From assembly GCA_013822725.1 (NCBI GenBank), contig PNKX01000028.1, forward strand, positions 1 to 55,666: DNA of 55,666 nt, written 5' to 3'. The position numbers were made by a program, and so were the translations under genes. Below the pieces are notes generated by a model. It saw only the letters and a list, made by a program, of their open reading frames with translations, was not told where the DNA came from and did no database searches. Of this stretch, positions 1-8,397 are shown in pieces (position 1 is the stretch's first letter; every line of letters starts with the position of its first letter). This DNA is from Pirellula sp. (lineage in GTDB: Bacteria > Planctomycetota > Planctomycetia > Pirellulales > Lacipirellulaceae).

Positions 1-83
1 TCGTCCCGCTGGGACGCATGTTTCGCTCTCGATCGCTTCAGGGCGCTCCCTTACTCTGAGCAAGGCGTTTGAGACAAAACTTA

Positions 84-156
84 GGGTGGCACGCCCTGCA
101 AGGGCGTGGAAGAGTGCGCGCAGGGAGCTGCCACGCCCTTTCAGGGCGTGCCACCC
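84..156. repeat. Inverted repeat, GGGTGGCACGCCCT family, copy 1
   Basis: A 14-base arm GGGTGGCACGCCCT (84-97) is matched by its exact reverse complement at 143-156, and inner copies of GGGCGTGG/CCACGCCC lie between. The same arms recur at 41147-41236 after gltX, so this is a dispersed palindromic repeat. No open frame here looks coding. Confidence 0.75.
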
Positions 157-180
157 GGGGCTTAATTGGGATCTGTTTTC

Positions 181-305
181 AAAGAACGTTTGGCCAAGTC
201 TGCCAATTGTTTTTGGCAGGCTTGGGCGCAGCGTTTTTTTGCCTGCGTTTTGCATGTCGGCCAAGTGGGTCATGTCGGCCGTGTCGGCCAATTGATTTTG
301 GCCAA
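181..305. repeat. Degenerate GGCCAA/TTGGCC hairpin repeats, copy 1
   Basis: Several short hairpin units follow one another, each with GGCCAA or GCCAA facing TTGGC across a T-rich loop. The block CATGTCGGCCGTGTCGGCC (271-289) is identical to one at 33451-33469. The rest of 1-667 holds no gene I can support: frames here are short, overlap repeats and lack ribosome binding sites. Confidence 0.6.
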
Positions 306-667
306 CATGGGCGCGTTCAGTGTCGCCTGACATGGTGTCGCGAAACGCATTTTTGGCGACAATAGTCTTAAATGGCGTTCTCCGTTGGGGTTATGGTTAG
401 CGACAGGGGCGGCGAGTGTCGCGACAGTTGTTCGTAGGCTGTGGTCAGTTGCTGGTTGCTGGTGACTGATAATCGCTTCGTTCTGACTCCTGACTCCTGA
501 CTGGCTTGCTGGCGGCGTCGGGGGGTGAGGCCGAGCGCTCCGCTTCGCGTCGCGGCTAATGGGATTTTTGTCCATTTGTACACTACAGGATGGCGCGGCC
601 GATTTCAACTCTAATGTTGGCGGATCGACGTTTTTGTCTCGTTCGCTTATTGGGAAGGAATTGAGCC

Positions 668-1405
668 ATGGCCGCTGAACAGCGCTCCGTCATCGTCACT
701 GGGTCGTCGCGCGGAATTGGTCGAGCGGTCGCTAAGCGGCTGGCGGCTGATGGGTTTGCGGTGACGGTCAACTATGCCGGCAACCAGAAGTCGGCCGACG
801 AGGCGGTGGCCGCGATCGTTGGGGCCGGAGGACGAGCGGTCGCCGTGCAGGCCGACGTCGCGCAAGCCGGCGACGTGGCACGGCTGTTCGACGAGACGGA
901 AACGGCGTTCGGCCGCGTCGACGCCCTGGTGAACAACGCCGGAGTGATGAGCATGACGCCGATCGCCGAGACCGACGACGCGACGTTCGACCGGATGTTC
1001 GCCACCAACGTCCGCGGGACGTTCCTCACGCTACGCGCGGCGGCGAAGCGGCTGCGCGACGGGGGGCGGATCGTCAACTTTTCCACGAGCGCCACGCACT
1101 TGCAGCTGCCGGGCTACGCCACCTACTGTGCGACGAAGGCGGCGGTCGAGGTTTATACGGCAATCTTGGCGAAGGAACTGCGCGGCCGGTCGATCACGGT
1201 GAACGCCGTGGCGCCGGGGCCGGTGGCGACGGAGCTGTTCTTTGAAGGGAAGAGCGAGGAGCATGTCGCGCGGCTGGCGAATCTCAATCCGTTCGGGCGG
1301 CTGGGCGAGCCGGAGGATATTGCGCGCGTCGTGTCGTTTTTGTTGAGCGCGGACGCGGGGTGGGTGAACGGGCAGGTGATTCGGGCGAATGGGGGGATGG
1401 TTTAA
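668..1405 (+). CDS. SDR family NAD(P)-dependent oxidoreductase
   Basis: A 245-residue classical short-chain dehydrogenase/reductase, probably cytosolic and most like 3-oxoacyl-ACP reductase/glucose dehydrogenase-type members. Visible motifs are the nucleotide-binding TGSSRGIG (residues 11-18), NNAG (89-92), a serine pair at 139/141 and the catalytic Y153-x3-K157, followed by the usual NAVAPGPVATE loop and a C-terminal NGQVIRANGG. The length is normal for the family. The start follows AAGGAA with 7-base spacing. The substrate cannot be read from sequence. It sits upstream of an ArsR-type regulator that has its own promoter, so the two are probably separate transcription units. Confidence 0.93.
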   Translation: MAAEQRSVIVTGSSRGIGRAVAKRLAADGFAVTVNYAGNQKSADEAVAAIVGAGGRAVAVQADVAQAGDVARLFDETETAFGRVDALVNNAGVMSMTPIAETDDATFDRMFATNVRGTFLTLRAAAKRLRDGGRIVNFSTSATHLQLPGYATYCATKAAVEVYTAILAKELRGRSITVNAVAPGPVATELFFEGKSEEHVARLANLNPFGRLGEPEDIARVVSFLLSADAGWVNGQVIRANGGMV

Positions 1406-1461
1406 GGAACGGTTCCTGCCACCTTTGCTTTTCCATTGCCACCAAGGTCGAATGCCCGCCC

Positions 1462-1490
1462 TTGACACATTTCGACGGTTAGCTAATAAT
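1462..1490 (+). promoter_or_regulatory. Sigma-70-type promoter of the ArsR-type gene
   Basis: A perfect -35 TTGACA (1462-1467) and a -10 AATAAT (1485-1490) are separated by 17 bases. The expected transcription start, about 7 bases past the -10, falls on the A of the ATG at 1497, suggesting a leaderless mRNA. Seen in sequence; transcription itself is inferred. Confidence 0.7.
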
Positions 1491-1496
1491 CGAATT

Positions 1497-1793
1497 ATGA
1501 GCCATGTGTTCAAAGCCCTTTCCGATCCGACGCGCCGCCGCGTGCTGCAGCTCCTGCGCAAAGGGCCGATGAGCGCGGGCGAGCTCAGCAACCAGTTCGA
1601 CGTCTCCAAGCCGACGATGTCGGCGCACTTCGCGGTGCTAAAGGAGGCCGACCTAGTGCATGCTGAGAAGGTCGGCAAGTCCGTCATCTATCACCTGAAG
1701 CTCTCGGTGCTCGAAGAATCGCTGCTGGGCTTCGTCCATTCGTTCGGCCTGGGCGCGGAAGCGCCGGAGCCCAAAAAGGAAACTGCACGATGA
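1497..1793 (+). CDS. ArsR/SdpR-type winged-helix transcriptional repressor
   Basis: A 98-residue winged-helix protein opening with MSHVFKALSDPTRRRVLQLL, the canonical start of ArsR-family regulators, then helix-turn-helix residues ELSNQFDVSKPTMSAHFAVL and a wing VGKSVIYHL. No metal-binding cysteine motif is visible, so it resembles the SdpR-like autorepressor branch rather than metal sensors. I chose the ATG at 1497 because the family N-terminus begins there; an upstream in-frame ATG would add 36 unrelated residues and overlap the previous gene. The stop overlaps the next gene's ATG (ATGA), indicating translational coupling. It probably represses its own operon. Confidence 0.88.
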   Translation: MSHVFKALSDPTRRRVLQLLRKGPMSAGELSNQFDVSKPTMSAHFAVLKEADLVHAEKVGKSVIYHLKLSVLEESLLGFVHSFGLGAEAPEPKKETAR

Positions 1794-2164
1794 CCAGGGA
1801 ACTGATTGCCGGTCTCGCCTGGGGCGGCGGCATTATCGCCGTGGCGCTCGGCGCGACCTTCGCGCGCAAGCTGGGCTATATTGACGGTGACACTGAAACT
1901 CGGGTGTTCAACGGCATGATGGGGCTCATCATCATCTGGAATGGCAACCGGATGCCCAAGGCCTTCTTCCCAATCGCTCTGGCCCGCAAAGTCAGCTGGG
2001 TTGGAGGCTGGTCCATGGTGATGAGCGGGCTGGTCTATGTCGGACTGTGGGCGTTCGCCCCAATGCCGGTGGCAGCAACGGCCGGGTGCGCCGCAGTCGT
2101 GGCAGGGATAGTGGTGCCGGTTGGCTATTGCGTGTGGTTTGGGGCTAAGGCGAAAGCCGTCTAA
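1790..2164 (+). CDS. Small multi-pass membrane protein coupled to the ArsR-type regulator
   Basis: A 124-residue hydrophobic protein with about four predicted membrane helices (roughly residues 4-25, 40-57, 68-90 and 97-119). A conserved-looking central segment GLIIIWNGNRMPKAF separates helices 2 and 3. It overlaps the regulator by four bases, so the two are almost certainly one operon. By analogy with SdpR/SdpI pairs it may be the membrane protein whose level the repressor controls, but I see no SdpI signature and do not assign a function. Confidence 0.75.
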   Translation: MTRELIAGLAWGGGIIAVALGATFARKLGYIDGDTETRVFNGMMGLIIIWNGNRMPKAFFPIALARKVSWVGGWSMVMSGLVYVGLWAFAPMPVAATAGCAAVVAGIVVPVGYCVWFGAKAKAV

Positions 2165-2180
2165 TTCAGGCTTTCTTCGA

Positions 2181-2301
2181 GGCAGCGGCGAGAGGCGGGC
2201 GATTGTTGACTTGCATCGCTCCTATTGCCGATGGCAACACCGACACCCTGGCGATCAGGCTGCTGAGAATTGAGAACCCTTTGCGCCACGGTGTCGGTGC
2301 T
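2181..2301. repeat. Hairpin repeat family A, copy 1
   Basis: Arms CACCGACACCCTGGCG (2238-2253) and CGCCACGGTGTCGGTG (2284-2299) are reverse complements with one mismatch. A leader GGCAGCG-x-GAGAGGCGGGCGAT precedes the hairpin, as in the copies at 2729 and 4014. Confidence 0.8.
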
Positions 2302-2315
2302 AGCCGACTCGAAGC

Positions 2316-2606
2316 TTACGCACCGGAGTCTAGAGAAGCTCGTATGTTGGCAACGAAGTCCAACGGTGGAGTAGATTGTAGCGACTCGATTTCCTTCACC
2401 AGCTTTGCGACTCGCCTAGTCTGCTCAGGCGTCGTAAGCACTGACGGCATTTCGCCGATTTGTGCGTTGACGACGCGGATGCGCGCCTCTCGCAACTTGA
2501 CGGCCGCTTTGAGAATCTGGTGCTCGCTCGCGTTGCGTCGGATCAACGTTCGCAGCGTGTCGGTCCTTTTCTCGAGGATCTGAACGGTTCTCAGGCGATT
2601 GTGCAT
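2316..2606 (-). CDS. Small helical protein of unknown function
   Basis: A 96-residue, charged, helix-rich protein (for example RIRVVNAQIGEM and RRVAKLVKEIESL) without signal peptide, membrane helix or cysteines. The start at 2606 is supported by GGAG eight bases upstream of ATG; a longer frame to 2672 lacks such a site. It lies between two copies of hairpin repeat A and has no obvious operon partner. I do not recognise the family. The amphipathic repeats suggest a coiled coil or a small three-helix bundle. Confidence 0.55.
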   Translation of the reverse strand: MHNRLRTVQILEKRTDTLRTLIRRNASEHQILKAAVKLREARIRVVNAQIGEMPSVLTTPEQTRRVAKLVKEIESLQSTPPLDFVANIRASLDSGA

Positions 2607-2728
2607 AGCGAAGTCTCCTTCGATGTCGACAGGAGACGCTTGATCAAGGTTCACCGCGGGTGGCCCTGACACTCGGGACAGCTATAGCCCACAGTTAGAA
2701 ACGCCTGGCCGGCCGCGCGTGGGGTGGC

Positions 2729-2847
2729 GGCAGCGACGAGAGGCGGGCGATTTCCAACTCGCATAACCTCTTGTTGCAGGCAATGCCGACACTCCGGCGG
2801 TCAGGCGCCTGAAAATCGAGAGTCACTTGGCCCGGGTGTCGTTGCTA
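2729..2847. repeat. Hairpin repeat family A, copy 2
   Basis: A diverged copy with arms at 2784-2799 and 2829-2844, and the same GGCAGCGACGAGAGGCGGGCGAT leader region. It lies just upstream of the FGE-like PEP-CTERM gene. Confidence 0.75.
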
Positions 2848-2950
2848 CTCCCTGCTCCTCTTGTGTGCAGCATGCCGCCGTTTGGAGTACACTCCACCCT
2901 GTCGGCTGCACTCTCATCGCCTTTTGCCCTCGCGATTCGGTTCCTGGCTC

Positions 2951-3925
2951 ATGAACACGCTCGCCCGCATATCGGCCCTAATCTCACCGGCGCTTCTAGC
3001 GATCGCGCTCACGCCCCTACTTCTTCTATCCGCGGCGCGTGGCGACAAATTCGGTCACGGGCCTCACGCCTTCTCGATCGAGTTCGTTGCCATCGGCGAC
3101 CCCGGCAATCAGGCCGACGTCTCCGGCTTCCCCAACCCGGCCGGCCGCGTCGACTACGCCTACCGGATCGGCAAGTACGAGATCTCAATCGATCAGGTCC
3201 GCAAGGTCGCGGCTCTTGGCGGTCCCGGGATCACCTTCTTCGATTGGGGCTACAATGACCAGTGGCCGGCAATCGACGTCAACTGGCTCGAGGCCGCCAG
3301 CTTCGTCAACTGGCTCAACACGCAGACGAACTCGCCTCCCGCGTACAAGTTCGACGCCAGACGCGATTTCCAGTTGTGGCAGCCAGGCGATCCTGGGTTC
3401 GACCCTGGCAACCCGTATCGCAATCGGCTTGCCCGCTATTTCCTGCCGAGCGTCGACGAGTGGTACAAGGCGGCCTATTACGACCCGGCCGCCGACGTCT
3501 ACTACGACTACCCGACCGGAAGCGACGCCTTTCCCGACGGGCTTGACCGGGTGAACGACCCGACGTTCGACGCCTTGTTCTACGAAGGCTACGAGAGCCG
3601 TTATCCCCACGAGGTCACGAACGTCGGCAAGCTGAGCCCCTACGGCACGGCGGGCCAGGGGGGGAGCGTTTTCGAGTGGGAGGAAACCGCGGCCGATCTC
3701 GTCAATAGCGCTCCGCTGGAGAGACGCGGCGTCCGCGGCGGCGAGTTCTCGCAGAGCGGCGTGCTACTCGCCTCGACGATGCGTTTTGGCGCGCCGGTGT
3801 TCGAAGGCATCGGCTTCCGCGTCGCCAGTCGCGCCGTCCCCGAACCCTCCGCCGCGACGCTCGCCCTCCTCGCCGCGGCGGGAGGGCGCCGCCTTGTCGG
3901 CGGACGACGCCGCGCGTCCACGTGA
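2951..3925 (+). CDS. PEP-CTERM protein with formylglycine-generating-enzyme (SUMF1)-like domain
   Basis: A 324-residue exported protein with a signal peptide (about residues 1-30, ending near ARG-D). The body has features of the FGE/SUMF1 fold: YRIGKYEISIDQ, PAIDVNWLEAASFVNWLN, FLPSVDEWYKAAYYDP, NVGKLSPYGTAGQGGSVFEW and a C-terminal RRGVRGGEF. It ends in a PEP-CTERM tail (VPEPS, hydrophobic helix, GGRRR). In planctomycetes this domain often serves as a secreted non-catalytic module. The cysteines needed for sulfatase activation are not evident, so a structural role is likelier. I chose the ATG at 2951 because the signal peptide begins there. Confidence 0.85.
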   Translation: MNTLARISALISPALLAIALTPLLLLSAARGDKFGHGPHAFSIEFVAIGDPGNQADVSGFPNPAGRVDYAYRIGKYEISIDQVRKVAALGGPGITFFDWGYNDQWPAIDVNWLEAASFVNWLNTQTNSPPAYKFDARRDFQLWQPGDPGFDPGNPYRNRLARYFLPSVDEWYKAAYYDPAADVYYDYPTGSDAFPDGLDRVNDPTFDALFYEGYESRYPHEVTNVGKLSPYGTAGQGGSVFEWEETAADLVNSAPLERRGVRGGEFSQSGVLLASTMRFGAPVFEGIGFRVASRAVPEPSAATLALLAAAGGRRLVGGRRRAST

Positions 3926-4013
3926 TCGGGCGCCGGCGGTCGCGGGTGAGCCGACACTCGGCTGGTAATTTCCGTCAATTCTAGGAAAGTTTAGCCGACC
4001 GCGCTAGGGTCGG

Positions 4014-4137
4014 GGCAGCGATAAGAGGCGGGCGGTTTTCAACTCGCATCGCCTCCTGTTGCCTGCAGCAACACCGACACCCTGGCGGCCAGACGTCTGA
4101 CAATCGAGAATCGCTTGCGCCAGGGTGTCGGTGCTAC
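4014..4137. repeat. Hairpin repeat family A, copy 3 (best preserved)
   Basis: Arms CACCGACACCCTGGCG (4072-4087) and CGCCAGGGTGTCGGTG (4118-4133) are perfect reverse complements of 16 bases. The leader GGCAGCGATAAGAGGCGGGCGG begins at 4014. Confidence 0.85.
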
Positions 4138-4191
4138 CCCTCTCCCAACTCCGATCCCTCTGTACCTTTTTCGCGAAGCGGCTAATTAAAG

Positions 4192-4986
4192 ATGAACGAC
4201 GGTTCCGAAACGCCTGAACAGCCGCCGGAGGATGTGTTTGCGGAGCCGCTCACGCCGCGGAGTCGCCCGGGGTTGGTTTTGGGGATGGCGGCGGCCGTCG
4301 TGGTGGTGAGCCTGTTGGCGCAAGGAGCGGGGATCGTCGCCTACATGGCTATAGCCGATGCGACGGACCCCACGTTCAACGCGGCGGCGTGGGCGGAGAA
4401 CGCGGGCAGCAATGGGCTCGCGCTCTCGATCGCCACTTGGGCGGGAGGCGTCGGCGCCATGCCGATGCTCTTCTTATTTGCCGATCGATTGAGCGGCGGG
4501 CGAGGGCCCGAGTTTCTGGGGTGGCGGGCGGTAAGCCTGAGAAGCGTCGCCGGTTGGGTACTGGCGTTGCAATTGCTTCTGGCTGGCTACGATGTGCTCA
4601 CTTGGTGGGTGGAACGCGAGGTTGTGTCGACGTTCATGCGGGACGTTTATCTGACGGCAGGACATCCGGCGCTGCTCTGGCTGACGGTCGTCGTCGCGAC
4701 GCCCGTGGTTGAGGAGTTCATGTTTCGCGGGTTTCTGTTTGCGGGACTCGTGCGAAGTCCGCTAGGGGTCGCGGGAACGGCGCTGGCGACTTCGTTGATG
4801 TGGTTGATGATGCATGTGCAGTACGATGCGACGGCTGTCACGATGATCTTCGTGGTCGGCCTGTTGCTCACGGCGGCCCGACAGGTGACGGAGTCAATCA
4901 TTCCCTGCTTGGCGATGCACGCCGCGATGAACGCGGGGGCGACGTTGGAACTTCCGTACTGGCTGCAAATGGAGGCGGCCGGGTGA
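4192..4986 (+). CDS. CPBP (CAAX-type) family intramembrane glutamic protease
   Basis: A 264-residue multi-pass membrane protein. It carries the three motifs of the CPBP/ABI family (Rce1-like): EEFMFR (174-179, the EExxxR motif), an H at 208 (LMMHVQYD) and HAAMN (H243-x3-N247). The first ~28 residues are acidic and proline-rich and probably cytosolic, followed by six to seven hydrophobic helices. Such enzymes cleave membrane-embedded or prenyl-like substrates; bacterial substrates are mostly unknown. It stands alone between repeat A copy 3 and a convergent esterase gene, so context gives no clue to the substrate. Confidence 0.9.
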   Translation: MNDGSETPEQPPEDVFAEPLTPRSRPGLVLGMAAAVVVVSLLAQGAGIVAYMAIADATDPTFNAAAWAENAGSNGLALSIATWAGGVGAMPMLFLFADRLSGGRGPEFLGWRAVSLRSVAGWVLALQLLLAGYDVLTWWVEREVVSTFMRDVYLTAGHPALLWLTVVVATPVVEEFMFRGFLFAGLVRSPLGVAGTALATSLMWLMMHVQYDATAVTMIFVVGLLLTAARQVTESIIPCLAMHAAMNAGATLELPYWLQMEAAG

Positions 4987-5052
4987 GGGAAGCGGAGCAT
5001 TTAGAGCGCTCCTCGGTTCCTGGTAGCGTCTTCTTCTGCGGCGGCGCACGCG

Positions 5053-6285
5053 CTATTCTTCGTACAAGTGCTGTTCGAAGAAGGCTCTCATCTTCGCCGC
5101 GTAGGGGACGCCGAATTTTACAAACGTCGCTTTGACTTGATCATTCGGCTTCCAGTCGAAGAACGCATGGCCGGCGCCTTCCACTTGATCGTAGACCGCG
5201 GTTTGGCCTTTTTCCTGGAGCGCGCTGACGAACGCCATCACGCCGTCGTCGCGAATGAGGAAATCGGCCGTGCCGCGCGTTAGATACTGTGGCACTGAGC
5301 GCTGCGAAGCTTCCGGAATGTGGCTTTGCGGCGCCGTTGCTTCGGCGGCGGCGGGGGGCAGGCCGCGCTGGAAACCGCCCAAGGCCTGCGCCGCAAAGAC
5401 GCCGTAGCTCGGCGCCGCGGCTTTGATCGAGGCGAGCATTTCTTCTCGCACATCCTCGGCGGATTTGCCGGCGGGCAAGTAGGTTGGCTGGAATTCGTAG
5501 ACGCCTTCCGTTTTGCCGAACCCGCCAGCGCCGATCTGCTCGATCAAGAGAGACGCCGACGCCGAGAGATGGCCCCCCGCGCTGTCTCCCGTGACGCCGA
5601 TACGCGTGGGGTCGCCGCCATACTCGGCGGCATGCTCCATGATGTGCGCGATCGCGCCGAAGACGTCTTCGATGAGATTGGCCATCGAGTTGGGCTCGTC
5701 TTCGCCGTCGAGATTGCCGAGCCAGCGATAGTCGATGCTGCAGACGACCAGCTTGCCCCCCTTGGTGAGTTCGCGCGCCAGGCCGCGCATGACGTCCTCG
5801 TCGTTGGTCGACCAGCCGCCGCCGTGGATGATGACGACGATCGGGAGGTTTTTCGCTTCCTTCGGCGAATAGACGTCGTACTTCAACTCCTTCTTCCCCG
5901 GCTTCGCGTAGACGACGTTGTGCTTGACGTCGACGTGCGACACTTCCTCAGCCGGAATGAACGAGGCGCCGAGATGCTTTTCGCGATCGATCGTTACCTT
6001 GAATTCGGGAGTGAGCGACTCGTGATACATCGAGCCCCACCGACCAGGGACCGAGTAATAGATCGAATCGACCTCGTATCCTGCGGCCGGCGTCGCGCGC
6101 ACGGCGACGGCGGTTCCGGCAGGGTACGCGCCCTCTGCCGGCAGCGGCGGATCGAGCTGAATCGAACCATGCTCGATCGGATCTACAGTCACTGCGAAAG
6201 AACTATCTTGAGCCGCGGCGATGCCCTGAAGTGCTGGAACATGAGCGACAAATGCCGCGAAGGCGCAGAAGCGTGCGATCGTCAT
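5053..6285 (-). CDS. Secreted alpha/beta-hydrolase esterase with N-terminal InlB-B-like repeat
   Basis: A 410-residue exported protein with a signal peptide (1-25, ending AAAQ). Residues ~29-112 (AVTVDPIEHGSIQLDPP ... AGYEVDSIYYS) look like a divergent InlB-B/bacterial repeat domain. A BD-FAE/HSL-type alpha/beta hydrolase follows, with oxyanion motif HGGGW (154-158), nucleophile elbow GDSAGG (Ser235), an acid residue in TADFLIRDDG and the catalytic His in GAGHAFF near the C-terminus. All triad elements are present, so it is probably an active carboxylesterase, possibly acting on plant or algal polysaccharide esters. The start at 6285 has AGGAGG nine bases upstream; longer frames lack a signal peptide. 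Confidence 0.88.
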   Translation of the reverse strand: MTIARFCAFAAFVAHVPALQGIAAAQDSSFAVTVDPIEHGSIQLDPPLPAEGAYPAGTAVAVRATPAAGYEVDSIYYSVPGRWGSMYHESLTPEFKVTIDREKHLGASFIPAEEVSHVDVKHNVVYAKPGKKELKYDVYSPKEAKNLPIVVIIHGGGWSTNDEDVMRGLARELTKGGKLVVCSIDYRWLGNLDGEDEPNSMANLIEDVFGAIAHIMEHAAEYGGDPTRIGVTGDSAGGHLSASASLLIEQIGAGGFGKTEGVYEFQPTYLPAGKSAEDVREEMLASIKAAAPSYGVFAAQALGGFQRGLPPAAAEATAPQSHIPEASQRSVPQYLTRGTADFLIRDDGVMAFVSALQEKGQTAVYDQVEGAGHAFFDWKPNDQVKATFVKFGVPYAAKMRAFFEQHLYEE

Positions 6286-6417
6286 AAGAATGTTCCTCCT
6301 AGGGAACGGATCACGAAGTGAGGAGAAAATCGCCCGGAGATAGACTTGTCGTCGTCCTCCGGTGCGTTTGATCCTATTGAGGTGCGGCGATCTAGCAAGG
6401 GGCTGAATGGAAACCGC

Positions 6418-6490
6418 GGGTGGCCGCGACACTCTGGCGGTCAGGCGTCTGAGAATTGAGAACCCTCTTGCGCCAGGGCGTCGGTGCTAC
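6418..6490. repeat. Hairpin repeat family A, truncated copy 4
   Basis: Only the hairpin half is present: arms at 6425-6439 and 6471-6486 (CGCCAGGGCGTCGGTG) with the typical loop CTGAGAATTGAGAACCCT. The leader is missing and replaced by GGGTGGCCGCGAC. Confidence 0.7.
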
Positions 6491-6571
6491 CCGCTGTCGG
6501 CGCTACCCGTTTGATTCCGATGTTGTAGTATGGACTGTCGGGCAACTGCCTAGGAGTGGTGAGGCTGGAAT

Positions 6572-7849
6572 TTGTCGATCGATGCAATACCCGATGATGA
6601 CCATGAGCGATTCGATCGCGAGCGTCGGCTCAGCCTATTGATTCAACGCGTTGAGGCTGAAGAGGTCCTCGACTTTCCGGCATTGCAATCATTTGGGCTC
6701 ACAAGCAAGGCCATCGAGCGCATCACCAGGGCTCTGGAACGATATCAGACTCGGCACGCCATCTATGGAATTGTTTTCGGGATCGCGGCAATGGTTTTCG
6801 GAGTCGTTGGCGGGGGCTCGATCTTGACGAGCAGTTCTGCCTGGTGGAGCGTCGCTTACTTTGTCGGCTGTGTCGCTTCGCTTGTGGCGGCAGGCTACTG
6901 CACGCGAAAGTCGCATGCGGCGGAATCGTACTGGCGGCGGTTCCCTGAGCAATACGACGCGCTCAGATTCTACGAGCGCTGGCATCAAGTGCGCGACGCC
7001 TACGCCCTGCAAGTGCAAGCAAGAGAGGCGGAGCGACGGCGAAGCGTCGAGCTGCATGAGCGACGACTCGCGCAAGAAGCCGACCATTCGCAGCGCGTCG
7101 ATCAATCCATGGCGTCGATCGATCAGCAGTTCCAAGACACGCTGGCGTCTCGTCACGAGCGTCTCAAGCTTGTTCCCGTCGAACCGATCCGAAACAGCCG
7201 TCATTTGTCAGAGCTTTTTGCCGGCATTGATGATGACGTCAAAGTTGCCTTCGCGAACCTCTCCCCGACTGCTCTTTGTGCGCTGATGATCGACTACGAG
7301 TCGGCATACGGCGTCGCCGCCCGGCGACTCGCTGAGCGCACCTGGCGCATGTGGTCGCTCGGCGAAGTTGACATGAGCGCAGAAATCGTTCAACGACTGC
7401 TGGCGTTGGTCCCCAAGTTCATGTCGCAGGAGGAGCGTTACGAACTCCTGAAGAAAGTCAGAGAGAAGTACCAACCCGCGCTCGCTTACCGAGACATCTT
7501 CTGTCGTTCTGACGAGCTACGCGACGCGGTGCTGCCGGTCGTGGCGGAGTTGGTGAGCCGCAGCAGCATGGTCTCGTTCCCCGAGTCGCTGGTAGATCGA
7601 GTTGAATGGCTGTTGGACGGAGATAGCGTCGCGGCTCAGAAATTGCTGACAGCGATCGAAGCGGAGGAAGCTGAGCGCCGCGTTGCTCACTTAGAAGATG
7701 AGTTTCGTAACATTGAACGCGTGTTGCGGGAAATGCCTGGCAAAGGCTCATTCGTTCACCGTATCGACTTGCCGCAAGGCGCCATCACGGTGACGGTCAT
7801 CAGGCCGCGTCGAGATTTCTTGCAACGTGCGAAGCGATTGATATCATAA
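6572..7849 (+). CDS. Membrane-anchored coiled-coil protein of unknown function
   Basis: A 425-residue protein with two adjacent membrane helices (about 63-85 and 90-110). A long charged coiled-coil-like stretch follows (~120-205, e.g. REAERRRSVELHERRLAQEAD), then a helical C-terminal half. I do not recognise the family. The start is a TTG preceded by GAGG seven bases upstream; no suitable ATG exists before the membrane helices. It begins a same-strand run of six genes to 9930, with the next gene only 5 bases away. The architecture would fit a membrane scaffold or stress sensor, but that is conjecture. Confidence 0.7.
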   Translation: MSIDAIPDDDHERFDRERRLSLLIQRVEAEEVLDFPALQSFGLTSKAIERITRALERYQTRHAIYGIVFGIAAMVFGVVGGGSILTSSSAWWSVAYFVGCVASLVAAGYCTRKSHAAESYWRRFPEQYDALRFYERWHQVRDAYALQVQAREAERRRSVELHERRLAQEADHSQRVDQSMASIDQQFQDTLASRHERLKLVPVEPIRNSRHLSELFAGIDDDVKVAFANLSPTALCALMIDYESAYGVAARRLAERTWRMWSLGEVDMSAEIVQRLLALVPKFMSQEERYELLKKVREKYQPALAYRDIFCRSDELRDAVLPVVAELVSRSSMVSFPESLVDRVEWLLDGDSVAAQKLLTAIEAEEAERRVAHLEDEFRNIERVLREMPGKGSFVHRIDLPQGAITVTVIRPRRDFLQRAKRLIS

Positions 7850-7854
7850 GAAGC

Positions 7855-8283
7855 ATGCCTGGCGAATCCAAAGACATCGTCGTACGTTCTGATATGAAGG
7901 CGGGAAATCCTCACGGGGAACCTGCGCGCGGCGACCTTACAACCCGCCAACAAAACGCCGGCGGCTTCTTGGAGAAGGCATTTGCTCACCTTCCTGAAGA
8001 AAAGCAGCAGTTCTTAATTGAAAAGGCCGTTGAGGCGCGTCTTAAGCTTGACCAGCAGTCCGAAGAAGGGGACAGGATTAATACTCAGAGCAAAGACGAA
8101 ATGGACTTTGCCGTTGATCACGTCCAGAAGCTGGCGCGTACAAAGACTGATTTCAAAAGCGAGCACGAAGGTCGAACTGCCAGCGGGAGTTGGCGAACCG
8201 AAATCACCAAAAGCAATGCGACGATGACGATCATTATCGTCGCGATCGTCGGTTTGGCTCTGGTGCTGATCCTCGCGCGCTGA
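7855..8283 (+). CDS. Tail-anchored small protein of unknown function
   Basis: A 142-residue protein with a soluble, charged N-terminal part and one hydrophobic helix at the extreme C-terminus (TMTIIIVAIVGLALVLILAR), typical of a tail anchor with the body in the cytoplasm. It starts 5 bases after the previous stop, so the two are probably co-transcribed. The segment LPEEKQQFLIEKAVEARLKL is an amphipathic helix. No known domain recognised. Confidence 0.7.
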   Translation: MPGESKDIVVRSDMKAGNPHGEPARGDLTTRQQNAGGFLEKAFAHLPEEKQQFLIEKAVEARLKLDQQSEEGDRINTQSKDEMDFAVDHVQKLARTKTDFKSEHEGRTASGSWRTEITKSNATMTIIIVAIVGLALVLILAR

Positions 8284-8397
8284 AATCTGCGCCGGGACAA
8301 GAAGTGGCACCAGGAGCCGTTTTCTACTCATGGCCCAGCAAGGCGTTGTGTCGAAGGATGTCTTGTCGAACACGGCTGCTCGTCATGGAAGCTTGAT

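Noticed and set aside
270..608. Minus-strand open frame of 112 codons
   Set aside because: Low-complexity, overlaps repeats, no ribosome binding site and no recognisable protein features.
2203..2583. Plus-strand open frame of 126 codons
   Set aside because: It overlaps repeat A and lies antisense to the better-supported minus-strand gene (2316-2606), which has a ribosome binding site.
6289..6432. N-terminal extension of the esterase to 6432
   Set aside because: It would bury the signal peptide and pass over a strong AGGAGG site that fits the ATG at 6285.
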